DNA of 64,000 nt from Aurantiochytrium sp. KH105 (GCA_003116975.1 BGKB01000131.1:62001-126000), one strand, 5' to 3'. Numbered from the stretch's first letter, positions 28,001 through 37,429 are shown. Numbers and translations are program-made. Notes: a model not told the origin generated them from the sequence alone.

Positions 28001-30203
28001 CTACACCTTCGGCAATCGAGACATTCTTTCCTGTGGCGGTGGTGCTCGTGCGTCTCCGCGTCGCGTCCTGCTCCATGTTTGCTTCAGCGTTGTTGTTCCG
28101 GCTCGCTTCCGAAACACCGGCATCAGGAAGATGAACTTGGGCGCCTTCTGCGGCACGTACGCGTGGTGATCTGCACAGAACCGAAACGACGCGCATATAT
28201 GGACGCGGAGATGGGCGAACCGTCCATATGGAGAGATTTGCATCCTCGTCGGCGCTTACGAGAAGCGGATAAGACTCCACAAAAGACATTGCCGTGACCT
28301 GGCCCGTGTGCCCAATGCACTCGCCCTCGAGACGAAGCTGCTGAAATTCCCAGATCCGAATCGACTTGTCTGCAGACCCTGTGGCGATGAGAGAAAGCTC
28401 ATAGCTGAATGCGCTCGCTGTAATTTCATACTCGTGCATGTCAAAGGCGACGCGGAAGAGAGGTAAAAGAACCCCATCTGCCTTTTCTTCTGTTGCGTCC
28501 TCGTCAAAGATGAAGACAGACCGGCTCGTGAGAACAATAAGGCACTTGTCTTCTTTGTTGTAGTGAATCTGATTCACTGCGATGTCGGAGGCAGCACGAG
28601 GCTGCGCAGCGTCCATGGGCGCACTGAGGTGTCCCGTCAGAGCGGCTGATGGCGTGATTTCCGCAAGATGGACATTCTTCATGATAGCTCCGTTGATGGC
28701 GTTGAGCACAATGACGCGACCGTTCACATTGCCGAAGACAACCTTACGCTCTCGATCATCAAAGCACATGCAGGATATTTCGCTGTCGGAAACGTGGTAC
28801 CATTCGTCAATCATATCCCCGGCCACAGCGCACCAGACCTGAATGTACTTTCCGATGGCAACGTAAAACCTGTCAAGGACCGAGTTGAACAGAGCTTTGA
28901 AGGGAAGAAAGTCTTGCACGTAGGTGGACATCGCTTCAAATAGACGAAGCTCGCGACTTGCCGTGATGACCCGGCGAGGCCCGCAGGCGAGCATCATGCG
29001 GGGCTTATACAGTCCATTATCGGGATCGGCGACAAAGGTCTGTCGTGCCGCGGCCTCCCCGCTTGCAGTTCGCGTCAATTTCCAGAGTTTCATGGTTCCG
29101 CTTGCGTCGCAGCTCACTGCATGTTCTTGTTCGTCATCCGCCGAAAGGTACGTAAGTTGCAAGCCAATACATGGATGGTGATGGCCCGTGAGGACGAGGA
29201 CAATCTGCTTGTTGTAGACATCCCAGCAATAAATCTCGTGCTCGTAGCCCCCGCTGAGCAAAAGATCCATCGATTTCGAGTACTGGAGATGCGACACTGC
29301 GCGCTTGTGTTTGATGAGAGCTCCTTTGCGGCGACTGGTTTCGAGGTCCCATAAAAGGATTTGCGAGTCCATGCCGCCTGTGACGAAATAACCATACCGA
29401 TGAACTTCTGCAAAAGCAATGACGATACTCGTGTGACCTTTCAGGCTGCCGTGCGGGATGCAAACACACTGAGCAGGCCCTCCGTGAAAGTGTTTGATGC
29501 GAAGCTTCCACATGCAGACCGTGCCGGAGTCGTCTGTCGTGTAAAGAGTCCCGTTGCTCGCGTAGGACATTCTACGTATTGCTTTTGATTGGATGTGACC
29601 AAGAGAGCGGAAATCATCCCAGGTCCAAAAGGAGATCGACATGTCTGCGCTGCATATTGCCAAAAGCTGGAGGTCGTGCGCATAGACAAGGCTGACGATT
29701 GGAAAGCGGTGATTCTCCATTTCGCCATTGGTGGACTCGCGTCTTACCTGGAGTATGCGCTCAAGCTTTAGCGTTGTGGCATCAATAATTTTGACGGCGG
29801 AGGAACCGCTCTCAATAACGAGAATCGCATTGAGCGATTCAATAAGTTGGACCTCTTGCACGATGTGGTGGTTGAGAGGATCCTTGAAGTCGGGAATGTA
29901 TTGAAAGTTGACGCTGAGCGGCTTCTCGACTGTACGTGTGGCGAGCATGCCCGCTTCGATGCAATGCGAAGTAAATTCGTCCCACGACATGAAGCAATCT
30001 CCGTTGACGTCGACCTGATGGTACAGATCGACGAGTTCCATGACAAGCTTGATACATTCTTCCTCGTTGGCTGGCTTGGGGAGATAGTGCAACATTGCAT
30101 CAACGAACTCTTCGAGAATGAGGCCATCGCCGCCCGCGCTCGACATGAACTTGTTCCGCAGCACGTCGAGCGACGAGGATGGTAACCTCATCATGACGTC
30201 CAT
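25008..30203 (-). CDS. Giant EF-hand / WD40 repeat protein (WDR49/WDR64-like)
   Basis: 1731 residues from the ATG at 30203, in one frame. An EF-hand loop (DVNGDCFMSWDE, residues 65-76) opens the protein. Many WD40 units follow from about 120 to 1000, with recognisable ends such as ILLWDLE, IYCWDVY, IRIWEF and VRIWNHAG. A long disordered Glu/Lys/Gln- and Ser-rich region covers roughly 1060-1540. Two canonical EF-hands close it (DTDGNGSISFSE near 1588 and DKDRGGTLSLIE near 1652). EF-hand plus WD40 proteins of the WDR49/WDR64 type are mostly linked to cilia. The divergent neighbour is radial spoke protein 3, which supports but does not prove an axonemal role. Calcium binding is expected from the intact loops. 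Confidence 0.8.
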   Translation of the reverse strand: MDVMMRLPSSSLDVLRNKFMSSAGGDGLILEEFVDAMLHYLPKPANEEECIKLVMELVDLYHQVDVNGDCFMSWDEFTSHCIEAGMLATRTVEKPLSVNFQYIPDFKDPLNHHIVQEVQLIESLNAILVIESGSSAVKIIDATTLKLERILQVRRESTNGEMENHRFPIVSLVYAHDLQLLAICSADMSISFWTWDDFRSLGHIQSKAIRRMSYASNGTLYTTDDSGTVCMWKLRIKHFHGGPAQCVCIPHGSLKGHTSIVIAFAEVHRYGYFVTGGMDSQILLWDLETSRRKGALIKHKRAVSHLQYSKSMDLLLSGGYEHEIYCWDVYNKQIVLVLTGHHHPCIGLQLTYLSADDEQEHAVSCDASGTMKLWKLTRTASGEAAARQTFVADPDNGLYKPRMMLACGPRRVITASRELRLFEAMSTYVQDFLPFKALFNSVLDRFYVAIGKYIQVWCAVAGDMIDEWYHVSDSEISCMCFDDRERKVVFGNVNGRVIVLNAINGAIMKNVHLAEITPSAALTGHLSAPMDAAQPRAASDIAVNQIHYNKEDKCLIVLTSRSVFIFDEDATEEKADGVLLPLFRVAFDMHEYEITASAFSYELSLIATGSADKSIRIWEFQQLRLEGECIGHTGQVTAMSFVESYPLLVSADEDANLSIWTVRPSPRPYMRVVSVLCRSPRVRAAEGAQVHLPDAGVSEASRNNNAEANMEQDATRRRTSTTATGKNVSIAEGVETLNISPKHGSFRRRLNRRATVGSSKNLRIYFPSEDFDPVPVCCLEIQRSENGITLYTGDQRGDMKEWNLGLCLKDLGSEPLDPEKLPPSFEGYNASRHVELSYRYLFEDFDGFRADEQDNDTSGPEVEETRRQKMLERKERKRRQERMRQKLLRIRKNIKSSETKIKARLPVLKLFAAHAENINSMQVIAMPESILTTSMDGNVRIWNHAGKRIGNLSMSANEVANVQKGLAKNVAYRFNLDIDAKLWERYDEAIRILQSVRAKYSLPRLLTRQTLAIRSPPEIDIDVHMRAEKFSGEIVRLGNTRVAKALALLLLADGQHREGRDAFDIDFTQTLDHHEMTAGILDSPTSRNGQQQRQQRQSQEQKCQHKEEKEDEEQNGKEVEPKNEEKDEDEEQKASRDSLPANDATLDAIAAEQDNKASGPTKLPQIEAPTDPWSDTEHGRTEDRFSPLRNSYRSYELEVQRKRDLQDLQKHLRETKVDTTPSPLLRALLREEEEKATAQKQKSKQKRRARHLSLQISSSKANEALSVVAGSDDPCESAGKRVQRSVSLPALPAAHIQEHAAVHETKKQVPEMSSPHAGRRVSVLDRASRRSVDTSRQSERSRRGAAFLEDIQEALEFVSASTEISRDSSRSSRSDGSDNDRSSHKDQMFFSETIREMGGHPSRATLNMEDGESLFQDIPETAEDSPTKGDVASIPDYRRRSMARVSFLMQDQQSELSQDASDSSLKTAKSGRHQRNLDGSIENVRRPSRQSILRRATLVSESRTSVISAATQRSMQRRRESTFTNPNGPLLSGANSSNIGIYSKREILSHKILFDQMSDPSGKLVELEVLMDNVDKLGVDVEQLASMFDTLDTDGNGSISFSEMLRMFFVGASAEDLRAMEDFIEATYNNTEDNCNPVMTPADRKELRELFRLYDKDRGGTLSLIELFEVLNKREYKPRDQFGSDEDLLFSFADLERLTKKFNFTLDHELSEDEFIELMFDFQHTDVDYKS

Positions 30204-30287
30204 GGTGGCTGTATTCCTCGTACGGGTTTCGATCTAGTAATTTGTAAATCGGTCTGTCTGTTTGCCTGCCTGTCTGCCTGTTTGCCT

Positions 30288-30396
<109 letters not shown>

Positions 30397-30397
30397 G

Positions 30398-30433
<36 letters not shown>

Positions 30434-30762
30434 TGCAGCTAGCTAGCGAGCCAGCCAGTCAGCCAGCCAGGCAACCAGCCAGCGCAGCAAGGAGAGATGC
30501 TACTTCGAATGATCTCGCCTGTTCTCTGCTTTGCCTCTCGTCCACCGCGCTTGCGGTCTTCACGAGTTGTGTCCTATGCAGGTACACCAGTAGACCGCGT
30601 AGCAAGAGCGCGTGTTCTATCCTTGCATGCTTATCACTTGCTTTCCTTACCTGAAAGTGCCTACGCTTTCAAGTTGCTTCTACTAACTCTTGTGTGCATG
30701 TAGACGATCTCCCCTCCCCTGCTGACAAAGTTTCCTTGCTCCGCCCGTGCGCTGGTGCTCCT

Positions 30763-30837
30763 GGGTCCTGGGAGCCCGACCCCTGGTTGGGTCCGCGCCC
30801 AAGTCCGCGCCGCTCGCGGACCATGGGCTGCCCATGG
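30763..30837. other. Cluster of perfect inverted repeats (candidate structured element)
   Basis: GGGTC (30763-30767) can pair with GACCC (30779-30783), which can alternatively pair with GGGTC (30789-30793). GTCCGCG (30803-30809) pairs with CGCGGAC (30815-30821). CCATGGG (30821-30827) pairs with CCCATGG (30831-30837). The strand and function, if any, are unknown. Confidence 0.4.
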
Positions 30838-31481
30838 AACAGAACGCGCTGATTAGGAACGAGACACCCAGACAAGGTCTCCTTGCCGCGGCGGAAACTT
30901 TGTGAATGTTATTATAAGTTTCAAATTTCGACACATAATAGAACTGTAACTACGATACACAATTATAAGAAACTCAACGGATATCTCGTTCTGTCTATTG
31001 TTTGTGTGTCTCACTTGCTTGCGCGCGGGGCGCGGGATAAGGAGGGCGATGCGGACGAGAACGAGGAGGAGGACGAGGTTGAGCGCGAGCAACAGAAGAC
31101 GTCGCGGAGGCCATCTCTCGAAGGAATCGAAGGCCGCCCGGCGGGCCAGGGCAAGTCTCTCTCTTGCGCGCGCGCGTCTGAGAGGGAGGTGGCGCCGAGG
31201 GAAACCGAGACGAGACGCAGGAGACCGCGCGGTCAACAAAGGTCAACGAGCAGCGCAGCCTTGCTAGCGGCGCGGACAAAGTGGAGGCCTCTGCGCGGGG
31301 GACGAGCAAGGAGCAACGAGAGCACTCGCGAGCTACTTACGCGCCGCGAGCGACGCAAAGGCATCACGGTCAAGAGGGCGCAAAGTATCGCCCCGGTCCA
31401 TGCACGAGAAGGTCGAGCACTTGATCCGACAGTGAAGTAGCGTGCAAACGCAGTTGCACACGTGATTACAACCAACCAAAA

Positions 31482-32651
31482 ATGTCGCAGCAGACGTACA
31501 CCTTCTCAGCGAAGCCGACGCCTGTGCAGGCGGGACGCAAGGCGCGTGGCGGCTATCGTCAAGATGATGATGATGCGGTCGACAGCGTGAATATCATGTA
31601 TGATCGCCGCGTGTACCGCGGAAGCACGTACTCAAGCCATAGCAAAGGCAAGGCAGACTTGCTGCGACGTGGTCCCGCGGGTGGTCGAGCGCGTGGCAAG
31701 GGCGCGAGCCAAGCTCTCGAGCAAGCTTCGAAAGAGAGCACGTCCTTTCCCATCTCGGGCGAAGCCCCTGAGCCCGGACTTGGACGCCGCGACATGGATG
31801 TGCAGACTGAAACCTACCTCGAAGAGCTCACCGACAAGGTCCCCGAGACAGAAACGGAGACACAGACCGACCCGTTCATGGACCGTCCCTCGTTGCCTCT
31901 GTTTGTCCCGTTCAAGACGGGAATCGATGCTGAGACCCAGGTGGAAGTGGACGAGCTATTCGACTTTGACGCCGAGGTGGAGCCCATCCTAGAAGTCCTC
32001 GTGGGTAAGACCTTGGAGCATGCCATGATGGAGGTGCTCGAAGAGGAGGAACTTGCTGCTCTTCGTGCTCACCAGGAAGACTTTGAACAGCAACGAAACG
32101 TGGAGCGCGCCCAGGTACAGCGCATGGAAGCGGAGGCGATTCGTCGCAACGAGGAAAAGGCCCGGCGCTTCGAGCAAGAAAAGGCGCGCAAGGCCCGAGA
32201 GGCAGAGGTCGTCGACAAGGTGGCGGCACGCGCTTTTGCCTCAGACTATTTGTCAGACTTGCACAACAACGTCTTTGACAAGCTCATGGAGAGCGGCGAA
32301 TTTTACGATCCGATCATCAAGGAAGTCGAGGATGACTTTTTGCCGTGGCTGGTCACGAGCGTCCAGGGCCGCACAGACGCGCGTCTGGTGGCTTGCAAAC
32401 TGGCAGATAGTCTCGTGCGACGTGCGCTTGAAAGGCGAAGGGAAATTACACAGCAGAGGAAAGACGCCATCGCCGCAGCTCGGGCTGCGGCCGAAGCTGC
32501 GGCGGAGGCGGAGGCAAAGGCGATTGCTGACGCCGAGGCTGCGGCTGCGGCTGCAGAGGCCGAGGCCCTCCGTCTTGCTCAAGAGGGAGAGGAAGGCGGC
32601 GACGTGGATGTTGATGCATCACAAGAAGAGGATCCGGTAGGAGAAGAGTAG
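31482..32651 (+). CDS. RSP3: Flagellar radial spoke protein 3
   Basis: 389 residues from the ATG at 31482. RSP3 dimers anchor radial spokes to axonemal doublet microtubules and act as an A-kinase anchoring protein. The conserved core is obvious: NIMYDRRVYRGSTYS near residue 37, then VQTETYLEEL, TQTDPFMDRPS, PLFVPFKTG, and EVEPILEVLVGKTLEHAMMEVLEEEE. A long charged coiled coil (about 185-255) and an Ala/Glu-rich tail follow. The size is within the family range. This is evidence that the organism makes motile flagella with radial spokes. It is divergent from the EF-hand/WD40 gene. Confidence 0.95.
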   Translation: MSQQTYTFSAKPTPVQAGRKARGGYRQDDDDAVDSVNIMYDRRVYRGSTYSSHSKGKADLLRRGPAGGRARGKGASQALEQASKESTSFPISGEAPEPGLGRRDMDVQTETYLEELTDKVPETETETQTDPFMDRPSLPLFVPFKTGIDAETQVEVDELFDFDAEVEPILEVLVGKTLEHAMMEVLEEEELAALRAHQEDFEQQRNVERAQVQRMEAEAIRRNEEKARRFEQEKARKAREAEVVDKVAARAFASDYLSDLHNNVFDKLMESGEFYDPIIKEVEDDFLPWLVTSVQGRTDARLVACKLADSLVRRALERRREITQQRKDAIAAARAAAEAAAEAEAKAIADAEAAAAAAEAEALRLAQEGEEGGDVDVDASQEEDPVGEE

Positions 32652-32821
32652 ATCAATACTATCTAGAAATGAAGCCTTTGCTCGATGTATGCAATAATAT
32701 ACTTTTGATTTCCAATCTACCAAAAAAGAAGATGAAATAGGAGAGTCTTCGCCGTCTCATTCTTTCCGACTGTCTCATCTTTATTTGACATTGGTCTATT
32801 CTGTTTTTTCTAGAATGCAAA

Positions 32822-33862
32822 TCAATTATAGTCACTATCTTCCTCCATCGCTCGCACATCGCTATCCACATCATCCTCGTCTTTACCAAGAAAGCGCTCT
32901 TCATCCGCACTTTCGTCTTCTCCAGGATCGCTAATTCGTTGGCCTCGCCTCGAGGCCTTGTTTGGGGTTCGATTCGATCGTTTTAGTGATGATTTACGAT
33001 GTGACGCTGATTCTTGTTCTTCTTGTTCTTCTTCATCCACTTCGCCGTCAATGTGGCGTCCACGACGATTCCCTCTCACGCCTGAACGATGACGATGGTG
33101 CGCGACCTTGGACGTTTGATTTCGAAGGGCTGAACGAGGACTATCCTCGCCGCTTTCTGGTTCTGCCGATGCGAGCTGTGCGGGTTGCCCGTTTCCTTCG
33201 TTGTCTCCATCATCATCATCATCTTCGTCTTCTTCTTCCCCTTCTTCTTCGAATGCGAGCTCATCGACAAGGGTGTTCATTCGATTGTTTAAAGCAAGAA
33301 GAGCAAACTTGACCTTTGCCATCTCGTCATTGACGAGTTCCTTGACAAGCGACTCCATGCTCTTTTCAGTTGCGAGATCTGCTGCCCAGCGGGCCCGCGC
33401 ATTTGCTACTTCGCGGCGAACGAGATCGCGAATGTCCGCGCGCCCTGGCATCTCTGGTGCGAGCGCATGTTTAAGACCGTCTGTGGGCAAAGTGGGCGAG
33501 GTGGGGGCAGACGCAGTTGTTCGTTTGCGCTTGAGGCTGCGCGCCGTGCGCGACGGGCGCCCGTGCTCGTCTTCGAGGGACGAAGCGATTCGTGGGATCT
33601 CGTAGACGTGGACATCTCCGCGACTGACAACGAGGACGTCCGAGTCGACGAGGACCTTTCCCAGCGGCGTTTTGCACGCTGCGCACTGCGCTTTTCTACA
33701 AGGCCCTTCCTCTCGTCGTCGCGGGTCGTCGTACAGCTGCGCCGAGAGCTCGAGGCCGCGGCAGACCTGCACTTGGAGGAGCGAGCTCGAGCTCGCGGCC
33801 TCTTCCGCAACACTGTGGCCCACAATCTTGCTGCACCCGGGGCACTGCACCACCGCCGCCAT
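32822..33862 (-). CDS. Mis18-like centromere protein (Mis18/Yippee zinc domain)
   Basis: 346 residues from the ATG at 33862 (MAAVVQCPGC); the frame is open a further 30 codons upstream without ATG. The N-terminal domain has CPGC followed about 55 residues later by CAACKTPLGKVLVDSD, the paired-CxxC layout of the Mis18/Yippee fold. A predicted coiled-coil segment follows (MAKVKFALLALNNRMNTLVDEL), as in Mis18, which forms oligomers and recruits the CENP-A loading machinery to centromeres. The C-terminal half is a disordered acidic and basic tail (EEEGEEEDEDDDDD), longer than in animal Mis18. The fold call is fairly good; Mis18 rather than another Yippee-fold protein is supported mainly by the coiled coil. 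Confidence 0.6.
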   Translation of the reverse strand: MAAVVQCPGCSKIVGHSVAEEAASSSSLLQVQVCRGLELSAQLYDDPRRREEGPCRKAQCAACKTPLGKVLVDSDVLVVSRGDVHVYEIPRIASSLEDEHGRPSRTARSLKRKRTTASAPTSPTLPTDGLKHALAPEMPGRADIRDLVRREVANARARWAADLATEKSMESLVKELVNDEMAKVKFALLALNNRMNTLVDELAFEEEGEEEDEDDDDDGDNEGNGQPAQLASAEPESGEDSPRSALRNQTSKVAHHRHRSGVRGNRRGRHIDGEVDEEEQEEQESASHRKSSLKRSNRTPNKASRRGQRISDPGEDESADEERFLGKDEDDVDSDVRAMEEDSDYN

Positions 33863-34729
33863 CGTCGCCTCCGTCTCCGCGCCCCCACCGCCGCCCGCGC
33901 GCCCTTCCTCGCCCGCTCGCTTCGAGCGATATCTGGCTGGCTTGGTCACCAAGTTTTGATTGACGCTTCGCCAAGGTCGTTAAGTGGACAACCCATTTTC
34001 ACATTCCATCCTCTGAGAGCAAGCTCGGGTCTAGCCCTCTCCTACTCTAAACCCTAGACCCCCTCCCCTCTCTTTGTAGTTATGATTTCGAAACAGAACA
34101 GCGTTCCGTTCTCTCTAAACCACTGCTGGGTCCACTTTTTAGAATTTTCCACACCTCGACAGGGAGTACGCCTGGAGTTTGGCGGGCGCCTGGCGCGGCG
34201 GGTCCGGGGCGCCGATAGGGGCGCTGGCGGGGGGGGCGGCCGGAGACTCGCAGAGGGCCCCCCGGGCGGGGCGCCGCGGGAATCGGGAATTCCCCGGGGG
34301 CGGCGTCGGCTAAACCGGCGCGGAGGGGCCAAGGCGGGGAAGCAGGAGGGCGGGGAAACCGGCCGAGGGGAGCGAAGGAAGGGGGCGAGCAGGGGCAGAC
34401 CCCGAACAGCTAGCTCGAAGCGCGGCAACCGCGGCGCGGAGGCGAGCGGCGTGCGCGCGGGCGGGCGGGCGAGCGGCGCGCGCGCGGGCGGCAGGAGACG
34501 CGGCGCGCTCCGCGGGCCGGAAACGCGCGGCTGACGGAGGGCCGGAAAACGGGCGCGCCGGGACGCGGCGCGACGCGGCGCGACGCGGCGCGAACTGCTG
34601 CTGGCCCAGCGCTTGCTTTGCTTGGCCTTGCTTTATACGTACGCCTGACGTGGCGGGAGGGTCGGCGAGCGACGTGAGCGGAGCGGCGGGCGGGACCGGC
34701 GGCAGCAGAAGCAGCAGCAGAAAGTGACG
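33863..34729. other. GC-rich divergent region upstream of Mis18-like and Zn2Cys6-dCTPase genes
   Basis: About 870 bases, extremely GC-rich after 34180. A tandem repeat of GCGGCGCGAC lies near 34562-34594. The bases immediately before 34070 read like a single telomere-type word (CTAAACCCTA) but without repetition. Long frames on both strands are by-products of the base composition. Confidence 0.4.
34562..34594. repeat. 10-base GC-rich tandem repeat
   Basis: About three copies of GCGGCGCGAC in tandem, about 140 bases upstream of the Zn2Cys6-dCTPase ATG. Confidence 0.8.
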
Positions 34730-34839
34730 ATGGAGAATGACATGATGATGGGTTCGGGTGTGATGCACCAGCAGCCAGACATGGGCCAGGGGCCGAACGC
34801 GCCGCCACCACCGCCGTATCATGACGGGCAGCAGGACCC

Positions 34840-34876
<37 letters not shown>

Positions 34877-35566
34877 CATCACCACGTGGGAAATCCGGTC
34901 ACCACGGTGCGCAAGACTTCGTGCGACATGTGCACGCAAATCAAGGTCAAGTGCTCGGGCGAGACGCCGTGCAAGCGGTGCGCGAAGAAGGGTCTCGAGT
35001 GTGTCTACTCGCTGTCGAAAAAGCGCGGTCCCCCCAAGGGTAAGAAAAGAAACATGGCAATGAACAAGCGTATTCGCGCGCACAAAGACTCGAGCTCTGA
35101 GCCCTCGGGCATGGGTCACGTGCAGGCGCAGCATTTCACGCCGACGCAATTTGCTGGTGGTGTCACGCTCGAGGCGATCCGAGAGCGCGTGCAGGTATTC
35201 AGCGACCAGCGAAACTGGGAACAGTTTCACACGCCACGAAATCTGGTGCTCGCACTGACGGGCGAGGTTGGCGAGCTGGCATCTATTTTTCAGTGGAAAA
35301 ACAACATTCCCCCAGGTCTGGGCGACTTCACACTCAAGGATCGCGTTCGTGTCGCCGACGAGCTTGCCGATATCCTTATCTACACGACCCGTTTGGCAGA
35401 TCGCTGCGGCATTGATTTGGCAAACGCCACGCTTGAAAAGATCCAGAAAAACGACATGAAGTACCCCAAGGACAAGAGTATGGGCTCGAGCAAGAAGTAC
35501 ACAGAGTTCGATCCAGCCATGCAGGCTCACACGCAGCCGCACGATAATTCCGGGGGCCTCATCTAG
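34730..35566 (+). CDS. Zn2Cys6 cluster fused to dCTP pyrophosphatase (MazG-like)
   Basis: 278 residues from the ATG at 34730. After a Met/Pro/Gln-rich start with a CAG-encoded polyglutamine run and His tract, residues 65-91 form a fungal-type binuclear zinc cluster (C-x2-C-x6-C-x5-C-x2-C-x6-C) followed by a basic stretch (KKRGPPKGKKR). The rest (about 144-262) is a full-length DCTPP1-type MazG domain: NWEQFHTPRNLVLAL, the metal-binding GEVGELASIFQW, DELADILIY and the terminal KYPKDKS...SSKKYTEF block. DCTPP1 hydrolyses dCTP and modified dCTPs to the monophosphate. Zn2Cys6 clusters normally bind DNA in transcription factors. I know of no other protein joining the two. It is one frame with no gap between the domains. 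Confidence 0.85.
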
Positions 35567-35881
35567 CTTGCTTCGGAGCGACGCCGACTTCGTATCATAA
35601 ATTGATGTTGTTCACAATACTTTGACTGTTCGTGCCTGCTCCGATGTAAAAGGTATTTTGGTAAATGTCCCGTGCAAATCAGCAACCGAAATCTGCACTT
35701 ACTACTTCTTTTCTTTTCTTTTCTTTTCTCCTATTTTCTCCATTGCTCTGATCCCACAGTCAGCTTGGCTCTTGTTTTTTTTAATCTTTTCTTTGCAGTC
35801 TCGTTCGCACGCAAATTATACAGTAACCATCTTTACACACCTTTTACTGTTAGTTCTGGATGAAATGTATGAAACACTTTA
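35567..35881. other. 3'-3' intergenic stretch
   Basis: About 315 AT-rich bases with a TTTTC run (about 35708-35728) between convergent stop codons. Nothing recognised. Confidence 0.4.
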
Positions 35882-37429
35882 TTACATGTACGATCCTCGA
35901 CCACGTCGCTGGGCTCGCCTTTCCAACGCTCGAGCTTGCCGCTTAGAAATCGCGCGAAGCTTGGCCAATCGCATGCGATACATGGCTTGGATCCGGATGC
36001 AAGCTTCGAGTCGCGTGCGCTGCCACTCGCTCTGTAGCGAACGGAAGAGAGCAATTTTTATTGCATACGCTTCGACACGTGCTCGCCAGAACCTCTGCAG
36101 TACGCGCGCTGCATGCTGGCGCCTCGCTTTGGCGACAGCGAAGACTTCCCGCGCAACACATCCTCGCCAAGCGAGCTGAATGCGACTAGCAGCCCGCGCA
36201 TGTGCGGCACGACGTTCGGATCTAATGCGAAGCAGTGCCCGACGTGCAAAGCGTTGTGCGCGAACGACCATAATTTCGGCAACAATCACGGATGACCACG
36301 TATGGAGCGTCGAACGCAAAGCTCGTGTAGCCCAACACGCCACAAAGGGCACCAAGACAGCCCGCAATTTTCTGCGCTGCGCTACAAAGCGGCGCCAGAC
36401 ATTCCAGCTGCGATGCAAACGCGCAGCGAAGCGGTGCTGACGAAATCGCGCATGTCTGTTCTCGACCAGACGAGCTCTTCTGTCGAGAAAGATCTTCTCG
36501 GCAAGGGCCTTGGGCAAAAAGTATCGTTCCCACGCACAGAGAAGTTTAGCTTTAGACGCTTCTTGCTGCGGCGTTTGCGACTGACCGAAAAGCTCCGCAA
36601 GGTTTTCACGCAAAACCTTTGCAAAGTCGTCTCGCGATATACGTCCCTTGACACGATCTGCAAGGGAGGCGCCTTGACGCCATGCGGGCTCGATCACGCT
36701 GAGCAGCTCGCGAAGCTGATCAGCATCCCCGACGCCGATCGTCAAAAGAGCCTCATAATCGCGCTTTTCGAGGAAGTTGGGAGCATAAATGTCAAAGAGA
36801 TCTGAACGTAGGCGACGTCTGGCGGAGCCACGTTTCGCGTGGCAGAGTTGCGCGGCGGCGACAATCTCGCGCGCATCAAGGTCGTCGAGCTCAAAGACAG
36901 TGACGCCGCAACGAAGGTGCTGAATCGCAGCAAAGCCCTCAAAGACTTCTTGCGCTGCTGCGCGATTTACTTGTCCGCTTTGGGTGACCAGATCGACAAA
37001 GGCACTTCTTGCAATATGCCCGGGCTCGTCCTGGGCATTTGCGACGCCCGCAGCTGCAGCGACAATGGAGGCGCGGGCCTCGGCGGCATCGCTTGCGGCA
37101 GAAGCGGACGCAAAGGGCTGGCGCGCCGGCGCATGTGAATTTAGTCGCGAGCGGTAGCTCGTGGTGATGCCGGCCTCGAGCGTGCGAATTTCTGTCGCGA
37201 GACTGGGTGTTTCAAGCAATAGCGTCCATCTCCTCGCGGCGAGCTTTTCGAGGCGAGCCTTCAGTTCCTCGTCGCGGGCTCGCGCCACTTCGGCGAGCTC
37301 GCCTGCGGCATATTTTGTCAAGTTCTGTTTGCGCGCTCGAAGTTGCGCAAGCTCGCGAGCCTCGAAGCGCTCGCGTTGGTCGTTGTAGTCGAACCACCGG
37401 CCTTTGGCGAGGCCTTTCGAGCCGCGCAT
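35882..37429 (-). CDS. IQ-motif, Arg/Ala-rich helical protein
   Basis: 515 residues from the ATG at 37429. The N-terminus is a charged helix (RERFEARELAQLRARKQ). The middle is acidic with an EF-hand-like layout but no intact calcium loop. The C-terminal third is rich in Arg, Ala and Trp and has IQ-type calmodulin/centrin-binding segments: RIQLAWRGCVAREVF, VLQRFWRARVEAY and CIRIQAMYRMRLAKLR. Upstream Trp-containing repeats (HRSWNVWRRFVAQRR, ALRSTLHTWSSV) recall centrin-binding proteins of basal bodies, though not closely enough to name one. A cytoskeletal or flagellar-base role is an inference. Confidence 0.6.
   Translation of the reverse strand: MRGSKGLAKGRWFDYNDQRERFEARELAQLRARKQNLTKYAAGELAEVARARDEELKARLEKLAARRWTLLLETPSLATEIRTLEAGITTSYRSRLNSHAPARQPFASASAASDAAEARASIVAAAAGVANAQDEPGHIARSAFVDLVTQSGQVNRAAAQEVFEGFAAIQHLRCGVTVFELDDLDAREIVAAAQLCHAKRGSARRRLRSDLFDIYAPNFLEKRDYEALLTIGVGDADQLRELLSVIEPAWRQGASLADRVKGRISRDDFAKVLRENLAELFGQSQTPQQEASKAKLLCAWERYFLPKALAEKIFLDRRARLVENRHARFRQHRFAARLHRSWNVWRRFVAQRRKLRAVLVPFVACWATRALRSTLHTWSSVIVAEIMVVRAQRFARRALLRIRSERRAAHARAASRIQLAWRGCVAREVFAVAKARRQHAARVLQRFWRARVEAYAIKIALFRSLQSEWQRTRLEACIRIQAMYRMRLAKLRAISKRQARALERRAQRRGRGSYM

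Noticed and set aside
30700-30870. Signal recognition particle RNA candidate (GGAGCAA, GAAA and GTCAGCAG words on the minus strand)
   Set aside because: The order of strands around the GAAA loop is opposite to helix 8 of SRP RNA, and no Alu-domain or long flanking helix is present.
30883-31440. 185-codon plus-strand frame upstream of RSP3
   Set aside because: Highly charged, low-complexity, no domain, and located in a divergent promoter region with simple repeats.
34040-34070. Interstitial telomere repeat (CTAAACCCTA)
   Set aside because: Only one copy of the word, without tandem repetition.
34310-35542. Minus-strand open frame of 410 codons opposite the Zn2Cys6-dCTPase gene
   Set aside because: Antisense to a gene with two recognisable domains; its product is low-complexity Arg/Ala/Leu sequence.
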